A DNA stretch of 64,000 nucleotides from the NCBI RefSeq assembly GCF_904846065.1, contig NZ_CAJGZV010000001.1:2480001-2544000 (forward strand), written 5' to 3'. The notes under the pieces are model-generated. The model saw only the letters and a list, made by a program, of their open reading frames with translations, ran no database searches and had not been told where the DNA came from. Source of the DNA: Psychrobacter immobilis (GTDB taxonomy: Bacteria; Pseudomonadota; Gammaproteobacteria; Pseudomonadales; Moraxellaceae). Numbering within the stretch: position 1 is the stretch's first letter; the number at the start of each line of letters is the position of its first letter. The translations under genes were made by a program, and so were the position numbers. Positions 55,943 through 64,000 of this stretch are shown here, piece by piece.

Positions 55943-56063
55943 TTATGACTCCAAGATTTTTAGTACCGCTACTTTAAGCAAAAACCCGTTTGATGACCGT
56001 TACAGATTGGTTAAGTAGTCACCTATTTTGTTATTAAGTTGCTGATAATTCAGTGCATCGCTG

Positions 56064-56120
56064 AGTTATTTGAGCCGCCATTTAAACAGTTATTTGAGCC
56101 GCCATTTAAACAGTTATTTA
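56064..56120. repeat. 24-bp tandem repeat, about 2.4 copies
   Basis: Unit AGTTATTTGAGCCGCCATTT plus AAAC, two exact copies and a partial third. Non-coding; function unknown. Confidence 0.95.
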
Positions 56121-56220
56121 AGCAGATACTTATTAGACAGAGACTCATTAAACAGTAACTTAGACGATATTGTAATTGTTCCCTCATTCTCTTAGCATTG
56201 GTTAATTAGCATTGATTTAT

Positions 56221-56242
56221 AAGGCGGTCGACCACAGACAGC
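56221..56242. repeat. Dispersed intergenic repeat, copy C (partial)
   Basis: AAGGCGGTCGACCACAGACA plus two bases matches 18 of 22 positions of the same element at 47287-47308. Confidence 0.5.
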
Positions 56243-56279
56243 TTATATAAAAAATAAATACTGAATTAGGCAGATAGAT

Positions 56280-56948
56280 ATGGAACATTCAAAGCAGTTA
56301 TTCTCAGAGCAGCCACTACGCATAGATATCGTCTCAGACGTTGTTTGTCCTTGGTGCGTCATTGGTTACCGCCAGCTGGCAGAAGCCCTCAAGCAAACCA
56401 ACACCGAACACGAGATTCACTGGCATCCGTTTGAGCTTAATCCAAATATGCCAAGCGCCGGACAAAATATGCGTGAACATATTATGGAGAAATATGGTTC
56501 GAGCAAGCAAGAATCTGATGCTAGCCGTGCTCGATTAATGGAAGCGGGTAATGAGGTTGGCTTTACGTTTAACTTTAACGATGACACGCGTATGCACAAC
56601 ACGTTCAACTTGCATCAATTGCTGCACTGGGCAGATCAGAAAGGTCGCATGCATGACTTAAAGCAGGCGTTATTCGTCGCTCACTTTACCAATGGTCGCA
56701 ATATTTCTGACAATGCCGTGCTTGCTGACATTGCCGCTGAGACTGGCTTGGATCGTGATGAGGCGCTAGCCGTATTAGCAGACCAAAGATTCGCTAAAGA
56801 GGTGCGCGCAGAAGAGCAACATTGGCAACAACAAGGCATTCAAAGCGTCCCAGCGGTAATTTTTAATAAGCGCCATCTGGTTAGCGGTGCACAAGGCGTT
56901 GAGAATTTCAAAACTATCTTGCAGCAGTTGGCTGACATGCCAGACTAG
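56280..56948 (+). CDS. DsbA-family (FrnE-like) oxidoreductase
   Basis: 222 residues, no signal peptide, so cytoplasmic. A thioredoxin fold with the redox motif CPWC (Cys23-Pro-Trp-Cys26) at VSDVVCPWCVIGY, helical insertion, and cis-Pro region IQSVPAVIFNKRHLVSGAQG. The pattern HWHPFELNPNMP is typical of the FrnE/DsbA-like group of polyketide-linked and stress-related isomerases or disulfide oxidoreductases. The true substrate is unknown. Divergent from the nitroreductase. Confidence 0.9.
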   Translation: MEHSKQLFSEQPLRIDIVSDVVCPWCVIGYRQLAEALKQTNTEHEIHWHPFELNPNMPSAGQNMREHIMEKYGSSKQESDASRARLMEAGNEVGFTFNFNDDTRMHNTFNLHQLLHWADQKGRMHDLKQALFVAHFTNGRNISDNAVLADIAAETGLDRDEALAVLADQRFAKEVRAEEQHWQQQGIQSVPAVIFNKRHLVSGAQGVENFKTILQQLADMPD

Positions 56949-57177
56949 GGCGCATCTTCAGTTCATTCGATAGTCATCTAAACGGACTAAAAATGGCTAA
57001 ATCTTGCCAAACATCGTCAAACAGCTGGTTAATATCCCGATATTATCTGCACTATTTTCCTCGTTTGACGGCAATTTATCTTATTTTTATCAACATTTTT
57101 AAAATTAAGACACGCCCTAGTTTTCCTGACGAGATTTTTTGGCTAGATTTCGTTTGCTATTCCTAAAAGGATCCTTT

Positions 57178-57873
57178 ATGTCCTCCGATAAATCCCTTCC
57201 TATTATCGTGTTTGATGTCAATGAGACGCTACTCGACATTACCACTCTTGAGCCATTATTTGCTCGCCTATTTGGCAATAAAATACTACTAAGAGAATGG
57301 TTTGCGCAATTGGTGCTATATTCGCAAACCGTGACGTTATCAGGACTTTATACGCCTTTTGGCGAGCTTGGCGTCAGTGCCTTACAGATGACCGCTGATA
57401 TTCATAACGTTAGGCTGATAGATAGTGATGTCGACGAATTAAAAGAACGTATGAGCAAAATGCCTGCTCACCCTGATGTAGTTCCAGCATTAACCAAGCT
57501 GCGTGAGTCAGGGTTTCGACTGGTAACGTTGACCAACTCAGCAAATAGCGCTTCCCCGACCCCACTTGAAAAAGCTGGCATCAGCCATTTCTTTGAACAG
57601 CATTTTAGTGTTGAAACTGTCGGCAAATTCAAGCCTGCGCCTGAGACTTATCAAATGGTCGCTCACGCATTGTCTGTTGAGTTGTCAGATTTATGCCTAG
57701 TCGCTTGTCATCTTTGGGATACGATTGGCGCTCAAGCGGCTGGCTGCCAAGGGGCGTTTCTCACGCGACCGCACAATGCTTTATTATCAGCGTCAAACGT
57801 TCTAGCGCCAGACTTTGTCGCAGCAGATCTAACCACGCTTGCCGAACAGATAATTTTTTCCACTAAAAAATAA
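57178..57873 (+). CDS. Haloacid dehalogenase type II (HAD superfamily)
   Basis: 231 residues. HAD motifs: I, IVFDVNETLLDI with the nucleophile Asp; II, VTLTNSANSA (Thr/Ser); III, Lys in VGKFKPAPETYQM; IV, ACHLWDTIGAQAAGCQGAFL. These follow the (S)-2-haloacid dehalogenase type II layout, but motif I has DVNETL, which is common in that group. An ATG at 57178 is favoured because AAGGA lies 8 bp upstream; the longer frame from 57139 is not supported. The substrate is unknown, and a general phosphatase role is possible. It converges on the formaldehyde dehydrogenase gene. Confidence 0.88.
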   Translation: MSSDKSLPIIVFDVNETLLDITTLEPLFARLFGNKILLREWFAQLVLYSQTVTLSGLYTPFGELGVSALQMTADIHNVRLIDSDVDELKERMSKMPAHPDVVPALTKLRESGFRLVTLTNSANSASPTPLEKAGISHFFEQHFSVETVGKFKPAPETYQMVAHALSVELSDLCLVACHLWDTIGAQAAGCQGAFLTRPHNALLSASNVLAPDFVAADLTTLAEQIIFSTKK

Positions 57874-57889
57874 TTACCAATACCAAAAA

Positions 57890-57916
57890 AATGCCGCCCT
57901 ATATAAGGACGGCATT
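57890..57916. terminator. Terminator between HAD gene and formaldehyde dehydrogenase
   Basis: AATGCCGCCCT and AGGACGGCATT pair (one G-T) around a 5-nt loop. Six A on the left give a T tract for the minus-strand gene; on the plus strand the tail is weak. Confidence 0.75.
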
Positions 57917-57980
57917 CTTGGTTTAGCATACTGCTATTTTATAAGGCTAAATCTATAATCACTATTATTAATAATGATTT

Positions 57981-59129
<1,149 letters not shown>

Positions 59130-59296
59130 TTATGGGTTATTAAGCGCAGACCTCTATTCAGCTTATCTTGCTTGTTGAATGGAGGCAAGCGGCAGTTGTA
59201 GCAGTCTGTAAAGCTTTATACTGGCTATTATAGTTTTTTCTATAGCGATAACAATGTGCTATATTTGCAAATATCTTTTACACAGTGGTAATAATC

Positions 59297-60190
59297 ATGC
59301 GCTGGGATGGTATTAGCGAATTTGTTTATGTAGCAGATTACGAAAGCTTTACGCGCGCGGCAAAAGAATTGGGCATTTCTACCGCGCAAGTCAGTCGGCA
59401 GATAAGCGCTTTAGAAAAGCGACTGAATATTAAACTGCTGTATCGCACGACGCGTAAGGTATCACTGACTGAAGAAGGTCGCGTGTTTTATCAGCATTGC
59501 CGCGGGGTGCTCGATGGCTTGGATGCGGCTGAGCAAGCAGTGAGCAATTTACAATCAAAGCCTCAAGGTAGGATTAAACTGACCGCTCCTGTCACTTATG
59601 GCGAGCAGCAATTATTGCCATTGATCAATGATTTCATGGTGCAATATCGCGATATCGAAGTGACGGCATTTTTGAGCAATCAAAAAATCGACCTCATTGA
59701 TGGCGGTTATGATTTGGCGATTCGTATCGGCAAATTAAGTGATTCGACGATGATGGCAAAAAAGCTCAGCCGTCGTACCAATTTCGTCTGTGCCGCGCCT
59801 GCTTATCTCGAAAAATACGGCATACCATATTCTTTGAGCGATCTGAGTCAGCATAACTGCTTACTTGGCACGCGTGACTATTGGCACTTTATAGAAGATG
59901 GCAAAATAGATTCTGGAAAAAACGCTGATAAAGAAAAAAACCTGCGCGTGTCTGGCAGTGTCCAATATAACAGCGGTCACAGTCTAGTCGATGCTGCGTT
60001 AAAAGGTCTGGGTATCGTGCAGCTGCCTGATTATTATGTGCAAAAATACTTAGCATCAGGTGAGCTGGTCAGCTTACTGAATAACTATCGAGAGCCTGAA
60101 GAAAGTATCTGGGCTGTCTACCCGCACAACCGTCATTTGTCGCCAAAGATTAGACTGCTCGTCGATTATCTAGCAGAGCATTTGGTTTAG
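59297..60190 (+). CDS. LysR-family transcriptional regulator
   Basis: 297 residues. The N-terminal helix-turn-helix reads FVYVADYESFTRAAKELGISTAQVSRQISALEKRLNIKLLYRTTRKVSLTEEG, followed by the type 2 binding-protein-like effector domain (GRIKLTAPVTYGEQQLLPLINDF ... VDAALKGLGIVQLPDYYV). It is divergent from the formaldehyde dehydrogenase gene, so control of that gene is a reasonable guess. The ATG at 59297 is preferred over the GTG at 59285, but neither has a strong site. Effector unknown. Confidence 0.9.
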   Translation: MRWDGISEFVYVADYESFTRAAKELGISTAQVSRQISALEKRLNIKLLYRTTRKVSLTEEGRVFYQHCRGVLDGLDAAEQAVSNLQSKPQGRIKLTAPVTYGEQQLLPLINDFMVQYRDIEVTAFLSNQKIDLIDGGYDLAIRIGKLSDSTMMAKKLSRRTNFVCAAPAYLEKYGIPYSLSDLSQHNCLLGTRDYWHFIEDGKIDSGKNADKEKNLRVSGSVQYNSGHSLVDAALKGLGIVQLPDYYVQKYLASGELVSLLNNYREPEESIWAVYPHNRHLSPKIRLLVDYLAEHLV

Positions 60191-60363
60191 CTATTCGTTT
60201 TGGCTTAGGCATTTTTTAAGGTGTGTTGCAATGCGAGGCTTTACTATGCGCGGTTTATTACGCACAATGCTACTAAGCACAAGGAATATTATGGTTCACA
60301 CTAAATATTCGATCTTGCCAGCCATCATGTGCTGAATAAACAATGACAATAAAAGGACTTTTC

Positions 60364-60882
60364 ATGCTTAAGATTCTCTCTATCGCTGCCCTAGCATTGG
60401 CAGTATCCTCTTGCGCCAGTGTTGAAAATATTTTAAACACGCCAGACAAAGCACCATCAATGCCAGCAACGATGACTGCTATCGATGCCGAAAAAGGCTT
60501 GGTTACGCTGCAAAGCAATCATTCCGTGCAAGATACTGCAGATAAACTGGCGGCAATTATTGAAAGCAAAGGTATGAAAGTATTTGCACGCGTCGATCAT
60601 CAAAAGAACGCCCAAGGTGTCAATTTAACATTAAGACCGACGCAAGTGATTATGTTTGGTAATCCAAAAGCGGGTACGCCATTGATGAATTGCGAGCAAA
60701 GCGTCGCTATCGACTTACCACAAAAAATCCTCATCAGTGAAGATGCTGATAAAAAAGTTTGGTTGTCGTACAACAATCCCGAATACCTAAAGAGTCGTCA
60801 CAATATCAAAGGTTGTGATACCCAATTGGCGAATATTGCAAAAGCCCTTGATGGTGTCAGTAAAGCCGCTATTGCAAAGTAA
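60364..60882 (+). CDS. DUF302-family lipoprotein
   Basis: 172 residues. The leader MLKILSIAALALAVSSC puts the lipid anchor at Cys17. DUF302 core follows: VTLQSNHSVQDTADKLAAIIESKGMKVFARVDHQKNAQGV, RPTQVIMFGNPKAGTPLMN, VAIDLPQKILISEDADKKVWLSYNNPEYL. AAAGGACTTTTC precedes the ATG, which decides this start over the in-frame 60343. Role unknown. It is monocistronic. Confidence 0.9.
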   Translation: MLKILSIAALALAVSSCASVENILNTPDKAPSMPATMTAIDAEKGLVTLQSNHSVQDTADKLAAIIESKGMKVFARVDHQKNAQGVNLTLRPTQVIMFGNPKAGTPLMNCEQSVAIDLPQKILISEDADKKVWLSYNNPEYLKSRHNIKGCDTQLANIAKALDGVSKAAIAK

Positions 60883-60904
60883 TACCAAACCCAAAAAATA
60901 CGAT

Positions 60905-60985
60905 TAACGACGTCAGTTTTGCTTGTTCCGCTCGCCTAGTCTACTAGATGTCGTACTTGCACTCGTTTTCCTTGCTACTCTAATT
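60905..60985. repeat. Dispersed intergenic repeat, copy B (inverted)
   Basis: On the minus strand this region shows TCAAAAAATTAGAG, GCAAGGAAAACGAG, and ACATCTAG in the same order and spacing as copy A at 47263-47330, at lower identity. Bounds are approximate. Confidence 0.4.
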
Positions 60986-61027
60986 TTTTGAGAGGGTATA
61001 AGCGTTGGGTGAAAACCTAAAGATATA

Positions 61028-61061
61028 AAAAGGTGGGATGCAAAAGCATAACCCACCTTTT
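61028..61061. terminator. Bidirectional intrinsic terminator
   Basis: AAAAGGTGGG and CCCACCTTTT form a perfect 10-bp stem; an inner ATGC-AAAA-GCAT hairpin lies between. It separates the convergent DUF302 and DUF4031 genes. Confidence 0.9.
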
Positions 61062-61085
61062 CTATGCCTTTAAAAGATTAACGTA

Positions 61086-61373
61086 TTAGTAATCCTCAGA
61101 CCGTGCTATTTGCTCATGCAACTCTACTTTTAACTTCTTTGCACATTCGATAATCTTTTTTCGACCAGCAGGAATAGCGCCATATTGAATCGCCGTTTCT
61201 CGCATTTGTACCGTGACGTCATAGTGCGGATAGCTGGCGTTTCGATGGAATAAACGCTTATCCACTTCAATCAGTGCGGCAAAATCATGCAGCTCTTGCA
61301 GGGTATCTGCCAGCATATGGCACCACTTATAGCCTTTAAATTCTATCTGCATAAAATCCACATATATCGCCAT
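61086..61373 (-). CDS. DUF4031-domain protein
   Basis: 95 residues. Pattern of DUF4031: IYVDFMQIEFKGYKWCHMLADTLQELHDFAALIEVDKRLFH, ASYPHYDVTVQMRETAIQYGAIPAGRKKI. The conserved His residues (CHMLAD, ELHDFA, FHRN, PHYD) suggest a metal site or an enzyme with small substrate, but the function is unknown. GAGGAGG precedes the ATG. It lies just upstream (by strand) of nothing else; its stop faces the terminator. Confidence 0.85.
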   Translation of the reverse strand: MAIYVDFMQIEFKGYKWCHMLADTLQELHDFAALIEVDKRLFHRNASYPHYDVTVQMRETAIQYGAIPAGRKKIIECAKKLKVELHEQIARSEDY

Positions 61374-61440
61374 AGAACCGCCTCCTCTATTATCCTTAAT
61401 TTTTTATCATGTGCTAAGCAACGCTTTCACAAAACAGCCA

Positions 61441-63750
61441 CTAAAACAATTCACTCGCATCTTTCTTTAGCTGTTTGAGTACGGCTTGGTATTCGCTATG
61501 ATTGGTTCCAAGTGTGCTTAGACGCCCATAACGGAGCTGACGATAGTCCTGCCTCATCTGCATGATTTTTGCTTGGACAATATCTGAATGACCGCTATCT
61601 GTGAGCTTACTAGCTTTACTACTATCAGCGCTACGTGACACATTTACATCGCTATTTACATAACTACCGATATCATTAGTTCGGTCATCAACAGCCCTAG
61701 CCAAGCGCTCAAGCCAAGCCAGCTGACCTTCACTTTCATCACGAGCAAGTGATTTATCCGCTTTGCCAATACGTTTTGATAGCTGTGCAAGCGGCTGGTC
61801 TGCTGGATGCCAGCGCTTGCGGCGGCGTTGCCAAATGACAAAGACCAAAATAACCATGACGGTAATAGCACTAACTGCCAACCAAATAATTTGTTGCATG
61901 ATTGAACGGATATTAAACCATTTAAGCAGCGAGTCAGCTTGTTTGTCCTGATCGTAACCGACGACGTCTTTTTGCCAATAGTAGCTGGCTTGGTCGGACA
62001 GACGGCGTAAGGTTTGTAGCATTTGATATTGCTGATAGCTGATTTGTGCGCTAGCGCCATCGCCGAACATTGCCGCTCCTTGTGCCTGCGTCAGCGCATC
62101 CATTCCTTGCTCGACACGCTCAGGCGCAACAAAGGCAGTCGGATCGACACGTACCCAGCCTTGACCCTCAAGCCAAACCTCCGTCCAAGCGTGCGCATCC
62201 TTTTGCCGCACCTCCCACACATTACCACCGCGACTCAGCTCACCACCTTGATAGCCAGCGACGACGCGCGCGGGTATGCCAGCGGCGCGCAGCATAAAGG
62301 TAAAACTGGAAGAATAATGCTCACAAAACCCCGCTTTGGTCTCAAATAAAAACTCGTCAATACGGTTATTATTCAGCCGTGGCGGTGATAACGTATAACG
62401 AAATTCTGTTTGATTAATCCAGCGTTCAATAGCCGCCATATAGCGCACTGGGTCTGAGTCTGATTGCGCAAATAACTGCTGTGCCAGTGCGCGTGCTTGC
62501 GGATTTCCGTCAGCTGGTAGTGTAAGATTTATACGTCGCAACTCATCCGAAAGAACAGGGTCAATACGCATCGGTGCAAATTGCAATACTTCATAGCGTA
62601 ACTGCTGAGTGACGGGCTGATCTTTTAATAAGGTAAAGTTTGAAGTAATACTGACATCTTGGCGCTGGGCAAAAGGATAATCAAGTCCAAATAGCCAGTT
62701 TTGCTGCGTCGGCTCTAGGATAATTTCATAGCTGGTAGGCGCAACTTTTACTGAGTCGGGAACAGTTGCAAAGGCATTCTCAATCCAAGATGGCATTTGC
62801 GGTGCAGGTCGCCATTGTCGTTGCTGAGGGCTAGGACGCCATGTAATACCGTCAAAGTCGCTAAACACCAAACCACGCCAATATAACTGCTGTTGCGGCG
62901 GGCGATTCTCTGCAAACTCTACCCGAAACGCCAGCTCAGTCGATTGTCCTAAATTGGCAAAATCACCGGGTGACATACTGTCGGACACGCCAGTGGTTGC
63001 TTGCTGACCTGATAGCTGTACTGACCATAGTGGTGGCAAGCGCGGGAAGAACAAAAATAGCAAGACTAATAACGGTAATGCCCCGATACCCAGCACACCC
63101 AAAGTACGCAAGCGACCATCACCGCGAGTGTTGCCGTCATCATTAAGCGCAATAAATGCCAATAAAATGACAACTGCACCAACAATCACTTCTAAAGTCG
63201 TAACAAGACCTTGATCCATCAAAAACAGCGCGGCAAGGACAAATAGTGATAAATTTAGGACCACATAAGCATCACGCCGTTTATACATCTCCCACAATTT
63301 GCTAATGAGACATAGCACTAAAAACGCCACGCCCATATCCAGTCCAAACGCTGTATTGTAAGTCAGCCATAGACCTGCCAGCCCCAATAAAAAGCCGAGC
63401 ATTTGCATGCCTTGATAGACACGTTTTAAATGCGCTGTTTTTTTAAACTTAGCTTTTATAGACGGTAGCTGGGCGGCGATGCTGACCACCGCAAAACCTA
63501 TCAACCAAAACGGCAGATGCGCCGCATGAGGTAAAATAACGGTAATTTGAGCAATTAGTACCCAATAATAAGCAGGTAAGGCGAATAGCTTACGAGTCCA
63601 TTTTGCAGCGCTATCCTGTAGAGCACGATCAGTGACGTTTTGACCCAGTGCCAGCTGCTCAAAGCTCGTGGGACTTGTTTCAGGAAAACCTATAAATGTG
63701 TTTTCAGCATCATTTGTAGGGAGTTTTTTTGAGTTGGTCCTATTAGTCAT
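61441..63750 (-). CDS. Transglutaminase-like membrane protein (TgpA type)
   Basis: 769 residues. N-terminal DUF3488 region with six to seven membrane helices (about 60-240), then a periplasmic transglutaminase-like domain and a C-terminal helix with a cytoplasmic tail (DUF4129-like). Catalytic residues: Cys476 in AGFCEHYSSSFTFMLRAAGIPARVVAGYQGGE, His in KDAHAWTEVWLEGQGWVRVDPTAFVAPERV, and Asp in VDPTA. TgpA is an essential membrane protease/transglutaminase-like protein in Pseudomonas; the reaction is not established. The ATG at 63750 overlaps the DUF58 gene stop as ATGA, so I chose it over 63777. Confidence 0.9.
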   Translation of the reverse strand: MTNRTNSKKLPTNDAENTFIGFPETSPTSFEQLALGQNVTDRALQDSAAKWTRKLFALPAYYWVLIAQITVILPHAAHLPFWLIGFAVVSIAAQLPSIKAKFKKTAHLKRVYQGMQMLGFLLGLAGLWLTYNTAFGLDMGVAFLVLCLISKLWEMYKRRDAYVVLNLSLFVLAALFLMDQGLVTTLEVIVGAVVILLAFIALNDDGNTRGDGRLRTLGVLGIGALPLLVLLFLFFPRLPPLWSVQLSGQQATTGVSDSMSPGDFANLGQSTELAFRVEFAENRPPQQQLYWRGLVFSDFDGITWRPSPQQRQWRPAPQMPSWIENAFATVPDSVKVAPTSYEIILEPTQQNWLFGLDYPFAQRQDVSITSNFTLLKDQPVTQQLRYEVLQFAPMRIDPVLSDELRRINLTLPADGNPQARALAQQLFAQSDSDPVRYMAAIERWINQTEFRYTLSPPRLNNNRIDEFLFETKAGFCEHYSSSFTFMLRAAGIPARVVAGYQGGELSRGGNVWEVRQKDAHAWTEVWLEGQGWVRVDPTAFVAPERVEQGMDALTQAQGAAMFGDGASAQISYQQYQMLQTLRRLSDQASYYWQKDVVGYDQDKQADSLLKWFNIRSIMQQIIWLAVSAITVMVILVFVIWQRRRKRWHPADQPLAQLSKRIGKADKSLARDESEGQLAWLERLARAVDDRTNDIGSYVNSDVNVSRSADSSKASKLTDSGHSDIVQAKIMQMRQDYRQLRYGRLSTLGTNHSEYQAVLKQLKKDASELF

Positions 63751-64000
63751 TGTGCTTTCGCCAACCTTAGCAAGCACGCTTGTGCAAAACTGTCGCCTTC
63801 ACCCATTGGTGCAGTAGAATGGGTATCATTGGGTAAGCGCATATGAAATGTCACGCCCAGCTCACCTAATTTCATCGCCCCATACGCCAGTTGTGCGAGT
63901 TTTTGCTCATGATGTGCTGCTGGCATAGCCGCATAATCCAACGTTTGCTCATGACCGACTGGATCAGCAAAGTGCTTGGTCAACATGCCTTGACCACGTG
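63747..64000 (-). CDS. DUF58-domain protein, 5' part outside window
   Basis: The frame is open beyond the internal ATG at 63986 to the window end, and RGQGMLTKHF continues upstream, so only the C-terminal about 84 residues are seen. AYGAMKLGELGVTFHMRLPND and GDSFAQACLLRLAKA match the DUF58 C-terminus. DUF58 genes usually sit between a MoxR-type AAA ATPase gene and tgpA, which matches the overlap with the TgpA gene here. Confidence 0.8.
   Translation of the reverse strand, partial: RGQGMLTKHFADPVGHEQTLDYAAMPAAHHEQKLAQLAYGAMKLGELGVTFHMRLPNDTHSTAPMGEGDSFAQACLLRLAKAQ

Larger units (their letters stand above)
55943..56279. other. Spacer with tandem repeat and partial dispersed repeat
   Basis: 337 bp between divergent genes. 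It contains a 24-bp tandem repeat (56064-56120) and a fragment of the dispersed repeat (56221-56242). No gene is seen. Confidence 0.6.

Overview
The window looks like a chromosomal segment of a gammaproteobacterium of the family Moraxellaceae, most likely Psychrobacter. This rests on the moderate GC with AT-rich intergenic DNA, the gene families present, and the hut and purine gene content; there is no rRNA or marker gene here to fix the genus. Genes are densely packed on both strands. I see no tRNA, rRNA, CRISPR array, insertion sequence, integrase or phage gene, so this reads as core and metabolic-accessory chromosome rather than a mobile island.

Layout: (1) 1-6.4 kb: the end of a double META-like domain protein, a lipoprotein Cu/Zn superoxide dismutase (sodC), topA and small envelope proteins. 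(2) 6.4-17.2 kb: an iron-uptake block with tonB-exbB-exbD, a four-gene siderophore ABC importer, a PepSY-TM protein and a TonB-dependent receptor. Fur-box-like palindromes precede tonB, the importer and the receptor. (3) 17.8-25.5 kb: urate catabolism with an NCS2 purine permease, a RutR-like TetR regulator, uraD, uraH, puuD (membrane urate oxidase with a cytochrome c tail), puuE, allE and allA. Two RutR-type operators (TTGACCA-N2-TGGTCAA class) lie in front of the permease and between the regulator and uraD. An allantoate-degrading enzyme is not in the window. (4) 25.7-28.2 kb: trpR, trpE, trpG. (5) 28.5-32.0 kb: a DMT exporter and a cystine-type amino-acid ABC transporter. (6) 32.3-40.7 kb: histidine utilisation, hutC divergent from hutU-yjiH-like transporter-hutH-hutG-hutI, with a perfect TTGTATATACAA operator between them. 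(7) 40.9-43.0 kb: a PepSY protein and gdhA. Histidine breakdown yields glutamate, which GdhA can deaminate.

(8) 43.7-47.0 kb: the least explained block. It is a five-gene same-strand cluster: a Roadblock/LC7 protein, an Aer-like lone PAS domain, a PhnD-type binding protein without a signal peptide, a protein of unknown family, and a protein that looks like a diverged Roadblock domain. A strong terminator follows. This is my main candidate for an undescribed intracellular sensing module. (9) 47.4-55.0 kb: hdeD-like, a GNAT acetyltransferase, and a molybdenum hydroxylase set (PaoABC-like three subunits plus XdhC and MocA-like maturation factors). (10) 55.3-64 kb: a nitroreductase, a DsbA/FrnE-like protein, a HAD dehalogenase, glutathione-dependent formaldehyde dehydrogenase with a divergent LysR regulator, a DUF302 lipoprotein, a DUF4031 protein, a transglutaminase-like TgpA protein and the end of a DUF58 protein running off the window.

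Degenerate copies of an intergenic dispersed repeat occur near 47.3, 56.2 and 60.95 kb, and there are several short tandem repeats. One of them puts six in-frame ATG codons at the start of allE.
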